Positions 1 through 4,503 of a stretch of 7,733 nt of DNA are shown here, one piece after another. A program made the position numbers and the translations under genes. The notes below the pieces were generated by a model. It saw nothing but the letters and a program-made list of their open reading frames with translations. It did not search any database and was not told the origin of the DNA. Within the stretch, counting starts at the first letter, position 1. Each line of letters begins with the position of its first letter. Source of the stretch: Acidobacteriota bacterium (GTDB lineage: Bacteria > Acidobacteriota > Terriglobia > Terriglobales > Acidobacteriaceae); the NCBI GenBank assembly GCA_003224835.1, contig QHZX01000304.1, forward strand, positions 1 to 7,733. Direction: 5' to 3'.

Positions 1-701
1 GTCGCCGTGCCATACACGATCACCCGGCCGAAGTCGCGTAAACAACGAACGCTTTTCAGAACATGCTCGCCACCCAACATTTCAAAAACCACGTCAACGC
101 CTTCGCCGTTGGTCAGCTCTCTGATCGCTACTTCATAGTCTTGCTTTTTGTAGTTGATCGGGTGCTGCAGGCCGAGTTTCTGTACCCGCGACAGTTTTTC
201 GTCCGAAGATGACGTGCCATACATTTCCGCGCCTAGCAATTTGCCGATCTGCACGGCCGCCGTGCCGACTCCTCCCGCAGCTGCATGGATCAGCACACGA
301 GCGCCTTTCGAATCCTCAAGCAGGCCGGCTTTCCAATACGCAAAGTAAGCGGTGAAAAAATTGACCGGAAATGCTGCGCCCTCGGGCGCGCTCCATCCCA
401 TGGGCACGGGCCAGAGCAGGGCGCTGCGGGCTGCGACCGATTCAGCGAAAGCTCCCCACTGTGTGTAGCCCATTACACGCTCGCCACTACTTACGCGAGT
501 CCCGGAGAACTCACGTCCAGCCACCAGAGGAGGTTTGGGCGTGCCGGGATATCCTCCGCTGGCGGCCATGGTGTCGGCAAAGTTCACCCCGCCCGCTTCA
601 ACCCTCACCAGTTCTTCTCCCGGACCCGGTGTTGGCTCCGGAACGTCCCCGGCTTCAAGTACCTCTGGCCCGCCCAGTCGAGTGATGACGACAGCTTTCA
701 T
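1..701 (-). CDS. Zinc-free quinone oxidoreductase, MDR superfamily (partial, C-terminus beyond left edge)
   Basis: Predicted cytosolic NADPH-dependent quinone oxidoreductase or related enoyl/alkenal reductase of the medium-chain dehydrogenase/reductase superfamily. The 233 visible residues contain the GroES-like N-terminal half (MKAVVITRLGGPEVLE, residues 1-16; GGVNFADTMAASGGYPG around 37-53) and the start of the Rossmann fold with the nucleotide-binding motif AAAGGVGTAAVQ at 140-151. VDVVFEMLGG at 202-211 is typical of the quinone reductase/VAT-1 branch. No cysteine cluster for structural zinc is seen. The segment VAGREFSGTRVSSGERVMGY (60-79) is about ten residues shorter than the usual loop between the catalytic-fold strands, so that loop is trimmed. 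Family members are about 320-340 residues, so roughly 100 are missing. The ATG at 701 is the first start giving the canonical N-terminus. It has no Shine-Dalgarno and a -10-like box 7 nt upstream. The exact substrate cannot be inferred. Confidence 0.9.
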   Translation of the reverse strand, partial: MKAVVITRLGGPEVLEAGDVPEPTPGPGEELVRVEAGGVNFADTMAASGGYPGTPKPPLVAGREFSGTRVSSGERVMGYTQWGAFAESVAARSALLWPVPMGWSAPEGAAFPVNFFTAYFAYWKAGLLEDSKGARVLIHAAAGGVGTAAVQIGKLLGAEMYGTSSSDEKLSRVQKLGLQHPINYKKQDYEVAIRELTNGEGVDVVFEMLGGEHVLKSVRCLRDFGRVIVYGTA

Positions 702-708
702 AAGGAAA

Positions 709-717
709 AGTGTAGCA
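709..717 (-). promoter_or_regulatory. Candidate extended -10 promoter for the quinone oxidoreductase gene
   Basis: On the minus strand, TGC TACACT reads as TGn plus a -10 hexamer with 4 of 6 consensus bases. Only 7 nt separate it from the ATG, so transcription would start at or next to the start codon. I see no good -35 hexamer. The support is mainly positional: no Shine-Dalgarno precedes this ATG. Confidence 0.3.
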
Positions 718-759
718 ACTGCTGGTTCCTGCAGCTGCTGGAGCGTTCGGTAAAGCATA

Positions 760-787
760 TTTACTTCTGTGCAGTCAGGTATATACT
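760..787 (+). promoter_or_regulatory. Candidate promoter for the PIN-TRAM gene
   Basis: TTTACT (760-765) and TATACT (782-787) are separated by 16 bp. They match the sigma70-type -35 and -10 boxes at 4/6 and 5/6 positions. A start near 794 would give a leader of about 150 nt before the GTG at 942. The same -10 hexamer, TATACT, occurs in front of ispD. Confidence 0.4.
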
Positions 788-899
788 TTTCGCGTTAAAT
801 GTTTGCCCGGAAAATCGGGCGCGGAGCCACCGATCATTTTCATAACGGCTCTGCATAGAATCGCCGGCCTGGATTTTAGCTTTACCCTTGCCGGCGCGG

Positions 900-924
900 G
901 GCAACTGCGTGGGCCGCAGCTGCC
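900..924 (+). promoter_or_regulatory. Leader hairpin immediately upstream of the PIN-TRAM Shine-Dalgarno
   Basis: GGCAACTGCG (900-909) pairs with CGCAGCTGCC (915-924), with one A-C mismatch and a 5-nt loop. Two bases later comes the Shine-Dalgarno GGGGGAGGA (927-935), 6 nt before the GTG. The structure would sit right beside the ribosome binding site and could affect initiation. The role is inferred; the pairing is seen. Confidence 0.45.
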
Positions 925-941
925 TTGGGGGAGGATGTGCT

Positions 942-2024
942 GTGGACCTGATTCTGATACGTTTTATTTTTGTCGTTTTTGTTTCTTTCACCTGTTTTTT
1001 AATTCATCCTTTTGGACCTAACCCCCGGCTGGATGCGGCCGTGGGAGCGCTACTCGGCCTTTCGATCGTCGTGTTCGAGTGGCGCCTGCTGAGGGTGAGT
1101 CTCAAACGCCTGATCGGCGCGGCCATCGGCAGTATCCTGGGGATCTTCGGCGCCTATCTCTTTGCCCTCGTAATTCGCAATAGCCTGGAGGAGAGTTCTC
1201 TCCGCAGCTTCCTGCAGATCATGGTCATGCTGCTCATGGCGTATGTGGGCCTGATCGTCGGAGCTAATAAGGGCGATCTGCTGAATCTGGCTGCGCTGGG
1301 CGGGATCTTCGGTGGCGAAAAGCAGCTGAAGAAGAGCTACAAGATCCTGGACACCAGCGTCATTATCGACGGTCGCATTGCCGACATCGCGGAAACAGGT
1401 TTCTTCGACGGCGTTGTAGTAACGCCGCAATTCGTCCTACGCGAGTTGCAACTGGTGGCAGACTCTGGCGATTCGCTTAAGCGCAATCGCGGCCGGCGCG
1501 GGCTGGACATTCTGCAGCGCCTGCAAAAAGTTCCCTCTTTGCAGGTGCAAATCGTAGAGGATGATTTTCCCGGCGTGCGCGAAGTGGACCTGAAACTGAT
1601 CGAACTGGCCAAGCTTTACGAGGGAAAAATTATCACCAATGACTTCAATCTGAATAAGATTGCGCAGCTTCAGGGAGTTGAAGTGCTGAACATTAATGAG
1701 CTGGCCAATGCGCTCAAGCCTATTGTTCTGCCGGGCGAAACCATGCGGGTGTTCATCCTGAAAGAGGGGAAGGAATACAACCAGGGCGTGGCCTATCTCG
1801 ATGATGGAACCATGGTAGTTGTCGATAATGCGCGAAAGATGATCGGCAAGACGATTGACATCTCTGTGACCTCGGTCTTGCAGACAACGGCCGGGAAGAT
1901 GATCTTCGGCAAATGGGACGAGCGCTCTGCCCCTAGATCTGATCCCAGAAATGCCATGGGCGCGGCGAGTTCAATTTCGGAATCTAAAAAACAGATCGTG
2001 ATTGCGGACCAGCCGGCCGAGTGA
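942..2024 (+). CDS. PIN-TRAM domain membrane protein (YacL-like)
   Basis: A 360-residue inner-membrane protein of the PIN-TRAM family, predicted to have RNase activity from its PIN domain. Four hydrophobic segments lie at about residues 3-22, 30-47, 57-78 and 88-108. The cytosolic PIN domain spans about 135-245 and has the acidic residues expected of the active site: D137 and D143 in LDTSVIIDGR, E168 in VLREL, D189 in RGLD and D234 in TNDFNLNK. A TRAM domain, a likely RNA-binding beta-barrel, spans about 263-323 and starts LPGETMRVFI. A polar, probably disordered tail follows. The start is GTG 942, because GGGGGAGGA lies 6 nt upstream; an in-frame ATG at 888 lacks such a site. In Bacillus the homologue yacL directly precedes ispD and ispF, as this gene nearly does here. 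The cellular substrate of the family is not established. Confidence 0.9.
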   Translation: MDLILIRFIFVVFVSFTCFLIHPFGPNPRLDAAVGALLGLSIVVFEWRLLRVSLKRLIGAAIGSILGIFGAYLFALVIRNSLEESSLRSFLQIMVMLLMAYVGLIVGANKGDLLNLAALGGIFGGEKQLKKSYKILDTSVIIDGRIADIAETGFFDGVVVTPQFVLRELQLVADSGDSLKRNRGRRGLDILQRLQKVPSLQVQIVEDDFPGVREVDLKLIELAKLYEGKIITNDFNLNKIAQLQGVEVLNINELANALKPIVLPGETMRVFILKEGKEYNQGVAYLDDGTMVVVDNARKMIGKTIDISVTSVLQTTAGKMIFGKWDERSAPRSDPRNAMGAASSISESKKQIVIADQPAE

Positions 2025-2049
2025 AGAATTCACGTCTGCGGGCCGGCTG
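2010..2049. terminator. Nested inverted repeat between convergent genes, possible bidirectional terminator
   Basis: CAGCCGGCC (2010-2018) and GGCCGGCTG (2041-2049) form a perfect 9-bp stem. Inside the loop, GTGAA (2021-2025) and TTCAC (2029-2033) form a second perfect 5-bp stem. Both stop codons, 2022-2024 on plus and 2030-2032 on minus, lie within the structure. No T-tract follows on either strand, so it does not fit a classical intrinsic terminator. It may instead block read-through or protect 3' ends. Confidence 0.5.
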
Positions 2050-2545
2050 AACTTACCGAGATAGTCTGGCCCTTTCGGGTACCGGTGATCGTGGCCCGGG
2101 TACCGAGAAGTTTGCTTAACGAATCCTGGTCACCACTCAGCCTGTAGCGGCGATCGCCATCGACAAGTATGTAGGTTGCTCCGCTTCGTAAGCATGCGCG
2201 CGCGCAATCTTCCGGAGCTAAGTTGGAGCGGCGTTTGTGTCGCGCGCCACAAACGGAATCGGTAACGAAGCCGCTGAAGCTTTCCAGCTCCGAATTTGGT
2301 TGAGGTGCGGGCGGGCTCTGCTGGTCCGAGTTTTGTCCGGCTGCAGAAGAGTCATTTGGAGTCGTATCGGAAATCTGCGAAGAACTAGTGGCGTTGTCAT
2401 TCTGCACTTCTTCAGCGATCGCGGTCTGATGATTAGCCAGCGCCACCGAACCTCCGGCCACAATGATTGCGAAAATTATCGCCGCGCCGAAGGCTGTCGC
2501 AAGACAATACCCAATCAGCGAAATCCAGGATTGATTGTGCTTCAC
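2030..2545 (-). CDS. Membrane-anchored protein with Cys/His-containing extracytoplasmic domain
   Basis: Unidentified 171-residue protein. One transmembrane segment lies near the N-terminus (about residues 6-37) and probably acts as an uncleaved anchor. It is followed by a Ser/Asn/Gln/Pro-rich linker (about 40-88) and a compact C-terminal domain (about 89-167). That domain contains SGFVTDSVCGARH with C99 and H103, then EDCARAC with C114 and C118, then ATYILVDGDRRYRL and a TITGTRKGQTISV strand pair. The pattern resembles small extracytoplasmic domains common in acidobacteria, possibly the DUF5818 type, which I recall but cannot verify. The cysteines could bind metal or form a disulfide. The chosen start is GTG 2545, with GGAGG 4 nt upstream. 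The frame stays open back to an ATG at 2728, but that would overlap ispD and its promoter and put a poorly conserved-looking stretch before the anchor. It is convergent with PIN-TRAM and divergent from ispD. Confidence 0.7.
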   Translation of the reverse strand: MKHNQSWISLIGYCLATAFGAAIIFAIIVAGGSVALANHQTAIAEEVQNDNATSSSQISDTTPNDSSAAGQNSDQQSPPAPQPNSELESFSGFVTDSVCGARHKRRSNLAPEDCARACLRSGATYILVDGDRRYRLSGDQDSLSKLLGTRATITGTRKGQTISVSSAGPQT

Positions 2546-2587
2546 CGTACCTCCGAGCACGTCGGAACTAAGATCGAATGCAGCATA

Positions 2588-2602
2588 ATTTGGTTGCCAA
2601 AT
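2588..2602. repeat. Inverted repeat A in the divergent region before ispD
   Basis: ATTTGG and CCAAAT are perfect 6-bp arms around TTG. The repeat directly abuts a second palindrome at 2603-2620. It lies about 27 bp upstream of the candidate ispD -35 box and between two divergent genes, the usual place for an operator. Operator function is inferred. Confidence 0.5.
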
Positions 2603-2620
2603 GTGCAACTCCGGTTGCAC
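2603..2620. repeat. Inverted repeat B in the divergent region before ispD
   Basis: GTGCAAC and GTTGCAC are perfect 7-bp arms around TCCG. It follows inverted repeat A with no gap and ends 8 bp before the candidate ispD -35 hexamer. It is a plausible binding site for a dimeric regulator of ispD, of the divergent membrane-protein gene, or of both. Confidence 0.5.
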
Positions 2621-2628
2621 GCCACCAT

Positions 2629-2658
2629 TTGAACTGGAGTTACAGCAACTCGTATACT
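2629..2658 (+). promoter_or_regulatory. ispD promoter, predicted leaderless start
   Basis: TTGAAC (2629-2634) and TATACT (2653-2658) are separated by 18 bp and match sigma70-type consensus at 4/6 and 5/6 positions. The ATG begins 10 nt after the -10 box, so the transcript would begin only a few bases before the start codon or at it. No Shine-Dalgarno is present. The spacer also contains GAGTT (2637-2641) and AACTC (2647-2651), a short inverted repeat that may be chance. Confidence 0.6.
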
Positions 2659-2668
2659 GTTCGCCCGC

Positions 2669-3397
2669 ATGAAGATAGTTGTAATTATTCCCGCCGCCGG
2701 GCTGGGCACGCGCATGGTCGCGCCGCAAGCTCCGAAACCTGGCAAATCAGCACCCTCCAAGCAGTTTGTCGAGTTGCGAGGATCGCCGGTACTGATTCAC
2801 ACTTTGAAAAAGTTCGCCGGCAGCGCGGAAGTAAGCGAACTGTATGTCGCTCTTCGAAAATCTGAAATTGAACCCTTTCGCGAGCGCCTGGAGCGGGAAG
2901 CACCTGAGATCCTTCGCAAGAAGACTGTATTACTGGAGGGCGGGGAACATCGGCAACAGTCGGTCGCCAATGCGCTGGCGGCAGTGTCGGCATCTGCGAA
3001 AGACATCGTGCTGGTGCATGACGCTGTGCGGCCGTTCGTCACTGATGAAATTATTCACGACGTGATTACTGCGGCCGGAAAATATGGGGCCGCGATCGCC
3101 GGCGTGCCTGCGGTGGATACGGTGAAGCAGGTCGAACGCACGCCGGAAGGCGCGACCATCAAAGCCACCATCCCGCGCGAGAAAATTGTGATGGCGCAAA
3201 CTCCGCAAGGATTTCGTTATGAGGTGCTCAAGAAAGCCTTCGACGAAGCCACGGCGGATGGGATGATCGGAACCGATGAAGCTTCGCTCGTGGAACGATC
3301 AGGACATCCGGTGGCGGTGGTGATGGGTTCGCCACGAAATATTAAGATCACCACGCCCGCGGATTTGGAGCTGGCTGAGTTTTTCCTGAAACGGTAA
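2669..3397 (+). CDS. ispD: 2-C-methyl-D-erythritol 4-phosphate cytidylyltransferase
   Basis: Cytosolic enzyme of the MEP isoprenoid pathway. It joins MEP with CTP to give CDP-methylerythritol and pyrophosphate. At 242 residues it has normal length. Visible signatures are the nucleotide-binding loop PAAGLGTRM (8-16) with R15, SKQF with K31, VHDAVRPF (116-123) with D118 and R121, the AQTPQGF segment (176-182) and NIKITTPADL with K226. The loop between R15 and K31 is somewhat longer than in E. coli and is rich in Pro and Lys. The start must be ATG 2669, because the binding loop begins at residue 8 and the next Met is inside it. It appears to be transcribed from its own promoter, probably as a leaderless mRNA. 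The last five codons and the stop lie in a tandem duplication whose second copy follows at 3485. Confidence 0.96.
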   Translation: MKIVVIIPAAGLGTRMVAPQAPKPGKSAPSKQFVELRGSPVLIHTLKKFAGSAEVSELYVALRKSEIEPFRERLEREAPEILRKKTVLLEGGEHRQQSVANALAAVSASAKDIVLVHDAVRPFVTDEIIHDVITAAGKYGAAIAGVPAVDTVKQVERTPEGATIKATIPREKIVMAQTPQGFRYEVLKKAFDEATADGMIGTDEASLVERSGHPVAVVMGSPRNIKITTPADLELAEFFLKR

Positions 3398-3484
3398 AAC
3401 AGCCACGGATTTACACGGATCAGTTCAAACCGAGCTGTAGACTGCTTTACTCCAAACAGCACAGCTCAGGCACGATGTGATGGA
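3380..3484 (+). repeat. Tandem duplication, copy 1 (ispD end plus dead start of the GxxExxY gene)
   Basis: This 105-bp segment is repeated directly at 3485-3603. The first 19 bases (3380-3398) are identical to 3485-3503, and 3421-3474 matches 3537-3590 at 50 of 54 positions. Copy 1 is shorter by gaps of 1, 10 and 3 bases. Its final part corresponds to the 5' end of the GxxExxY gene, but the start codon position (3450-3452) reads CTC instead of ATG. Confidence 0.85.
3402..3420 (+). repeat. CACGGAT-type repeat arm L1 (short, two-unit form)
   Basis: GCCACGGATTTACACGGAT carries two CACGGAT units. It is the copy-1 equivalent of arm L2 at 3508-3536 and lacks the 10-bp third unit. It lies just after the ispD stop. 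Confidence 0.7.
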
Positions 3485-3603
3485 TTTTTCCTGAAACGGT
3501 AAAGCACGCCACGGATTTGCACGGATTCTCGCGGATCAGTTCAAACGGAGCTGTAGACTGCTTTAATGCAAACAGCACAGCTCAAGCACGGGGACGTGAC
3601 GGA
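3485..3603 (+). repeat. Tandem duplication, copy 2 (fossil ispD tail plus live GxxExxY start)
   Basis: Second copy of the 3380-3484 segment. It opens with TTTTTCCTGAAACGGTAA (3485-3502), which repeats the last five sense codons (FFLKR) and the stop of ispD and is not translated here. It then carries repeat arm L2 and ends inside the first codons of the GxxExxY gene, with an intact ATG at 3566. Confidence 0.85.
3508..3536 (+). repeat. Left inverted-repeat arm L2 of the GxxExxY cassette
   Basis: A 29-bp arm made of three roughly 10-bp units: CACGGATTTG, CACGGATTCT, CGCGGAT, with leading GC. Its reverse complement matches 3956-3984 at 27 of 29 positions. It lies 29 bp upstream of the GxxExxY start codon. 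Confidence 0.85.
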
Positions 3604-4000
3604 GAAGATCGTTGGTGTTTTTTACGACGTCTACAATGAGCTTGGCTATGGCTTTCTGGAATCGGTTTATGAGGAATCGCTTGTGATTGCACTTCAAGAA
3701 GCGGGATTAGAAGTGAATCGCCAAGTATCCGTTCCGGTCTGGTTCCGTGGTCAGAAGGTCGGCGACTTCAGAGCTGATGTGACCGTCGAAAATTGTGTTC
3801 TCTTGGAATTAAAGTGTGCCAAAGGGCTAGACGCGGCGCATGAAGCCCAGATTCTTCATTACCTCAAGTCGACGGACATTGAGGTTGGTTTACTGCTAAA
3901 TTTCGGAGTGAGGCCTCAATTTCGCAGACTGCTCTTCGATAACGAAAGAAAGAAAATCCGTGAAAATCCGTGCAAATCCGTGGCCAGGCTTTCAGCATGA
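3566..4000 (+). CDS. GxxExxY family protein (PD-(D/E)XK nuclease-like)
   Basis: A 144-residue soluble protein of the GxxExxY family, whose biological role is not established. The fold belongs to the PD-(D/E)XK nuclease-like group. The name-giving motif is G29-F-L-E32-S-V-Y35. The putative catalytic set is D71 in GDFRADV, E81 and K83 in LLELKC, with Q95 in EAQILHYLKS and the LNFG segment at 111-114. The ATG at 3566 gives the normal N-terminus; no Shine-Dalgarno precedes it, and a weak -10-like TAGACT lies at 3554-3559. The C-terminal residues from about 131 to 140 are encoded by the right inverted repeat, and the TGA overlaps the ispF ATG (ATGA). A hand count gives 170 of 360 G+C (47%) at 3601-3960, against 118 of 180 in ispD and 77 of 120 in ispF samples. 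This fits horizontal acquisition as a cassette. Confidence 0.9.
   Translation: MQTAQLKHGDVTEKIVGVFYDVYNELGYGFLESVYEESLVIALQEAGLEVNRQVSVPVWFRGQKVGDFRADVTVENCVLLELKCAKGLDAAHEAQILHYLKSTDIEVGLLLNFGVRPQFRRLLFDNERKKIRENPCKSVARLSA
3956..3984 (-). repeat. Right inverted-repeat arm of the GxxExxY cassette
   Basis: The reverse complement of arm L2 with two differences in 29 bases. On the plus strand it reads ATCCGTGAAA, ATCCGTGCAA, ATCCGTGGC. Here the arm is coding: it gives IRENPCKSVA, the C-terminal tail of the GxxExxY protein. It ends 12 bases before the ispF start codon. Confidence 0.85.
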
Positions 4001-4503
4001 AAATCGGCTACGGCTGGGACTCGCATGAATTCAAACGCGGCATTCCACTCAAAATCGGAGGAGTGGAAATCGCTCACGAAAAGGGCTTGGGCGGGCACTC
4101 CGATGGCGACGTTCTGCTCCATGCCATAACCGACGCGCTCCTCGGAGCAATTGCTGCCCCGGACATCGGAACTCTCTTCTCTCCGTCAGACCCGCGCTGG
4201 GAAGGTGCAGACTCTGCAGTTTTCCTCGGGGAAGCCCTGCGCCGGGTTGCGGCAGCCGGCTACAAAGTTTTGAACATCGATTCCACGCTGATACTCTCCA
4301 CACCTAAAATCGGCCCGCACGCGAATGCACTGCGAGATCGTGTTTCTCAACTCACCGCTGTCCCCCCTGATTGTATTGGGATCAAAGCCAAGACCCCTGA
4401 GGGAATGGGGACAGAAAACGCAGCCATCGCGCATGCAGTTGTTTTGCTGCAGAAGATTTCCACAACTGCTGGGCGCAAGCCAACCAAGAAGCCGCGAAGC
4501 TGA
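3997..4503 (+). CDS. ispF: 2-C-methyl-D-erythritol 2,4-cyclodiphosphate synthase
   Basis: Cytosolic enzyme that cyclises CDP-methylerythritol 2-phosphate to methylerythritol cyclodiphosphate and releases CMP. It is two steps after IspD in the same pathway and normally works as a trimer. The protein is 168 residues long. The metal ligands are in place: D8 and H10 in GYGWDSH and H42 in DVLLHA. GGHSDGD (32-38), D46, FSPSDPRWEGADS (61-73) and the KAKTPEG segment (130-136) match the family. A short Lys/Pro-rich tail ends the protein. The ATG at 3997 gives the canonical N-terminus. An in-frame GTG at 3970 would add nine residues from the repeat arm and is unlikely. The start overlaps the GxxExxY stop by four bases, which suggests translational coupling to that gene. 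Confidence 0.96.
   Translation: MKIGYGWDSHEFKRGIPLKIGGVEIAHEKGLGGHSDGDVLLHAITDALLGAIAAPDIGTLFSPSDPRWEGADSAVFLGEALRRVAAAGYKVLNIDSTLILSTPKIGPHANALRDRVSQLTAVPPDCIGIKAKTPEGMGTENAAIAHAVVLLQKISTTAGRKPTKKPRS

Larger units (their letters stand above)
702..941. other. Divergent intergenic region with structured leader
   Basis: No gene is supported in these 240 bp. The right part would be the 5' leader of the PIN-TRAM gene. It holds three possible hairpins: GCCCG/CGGGC at 805-820, GGAGCC/GGCTCT (one G-U pair) at 823-852, and a 10-bp stem with one mismatch at 900-924 just before the Shine-Dalgarno. An ATG at 888 in frame with the PIN-TRAM gene falls upstream of the last hairpin and has no ribosome binding site, so I do not use it as the start. 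Confidence 0.5.

Noticed and set aside
285..845. Long open frames on the plus strand (up to 186 codons) across 285-845
   Set aside because: They lie antisense to the quinone oxidoreductase, which has a convincing fold signature. Their peptides look like shadow translations and they have no ribosome binding site.
888..941. ATG at 888 as start of the PIN-TRAM gene
   Set aside because: It lacks a Shine-Dalgarno, precedes the leader hairpin, and would add 18 residues rich in Gly, Cys and Arg before the first membrane segment. GTG 942 has an excellent site.
2546..2728. N-terminal extension of the minus-strand membrane protein to ATG 2728
   Set aside because: It would overlap the ispD start, its promoter and both palindromes. 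GTG 2545 has GGAGG close upstream and directly precedes the membrane segment.
3380..3503. Direct repeat of TTTTTCCTGAAACGGTAAA as a transposon target-site duplication
   Set aside because: The identity continues through the repeat arm and the gene start, so it is part of a longer tandem duplication and does not flank the cassette.
3402..3536. Possible CRISPR array
   Set aside because: The repeated units are about 10 bp, directly adjacent and without spacers, and they also occur inverted at 3956-3984.
3970..3996. GTG at 3970 as start of ispF
   Set aside because: It lies inside the repeat arm and would place nine non-family residues before the canonical MKIGYGWDSH start.
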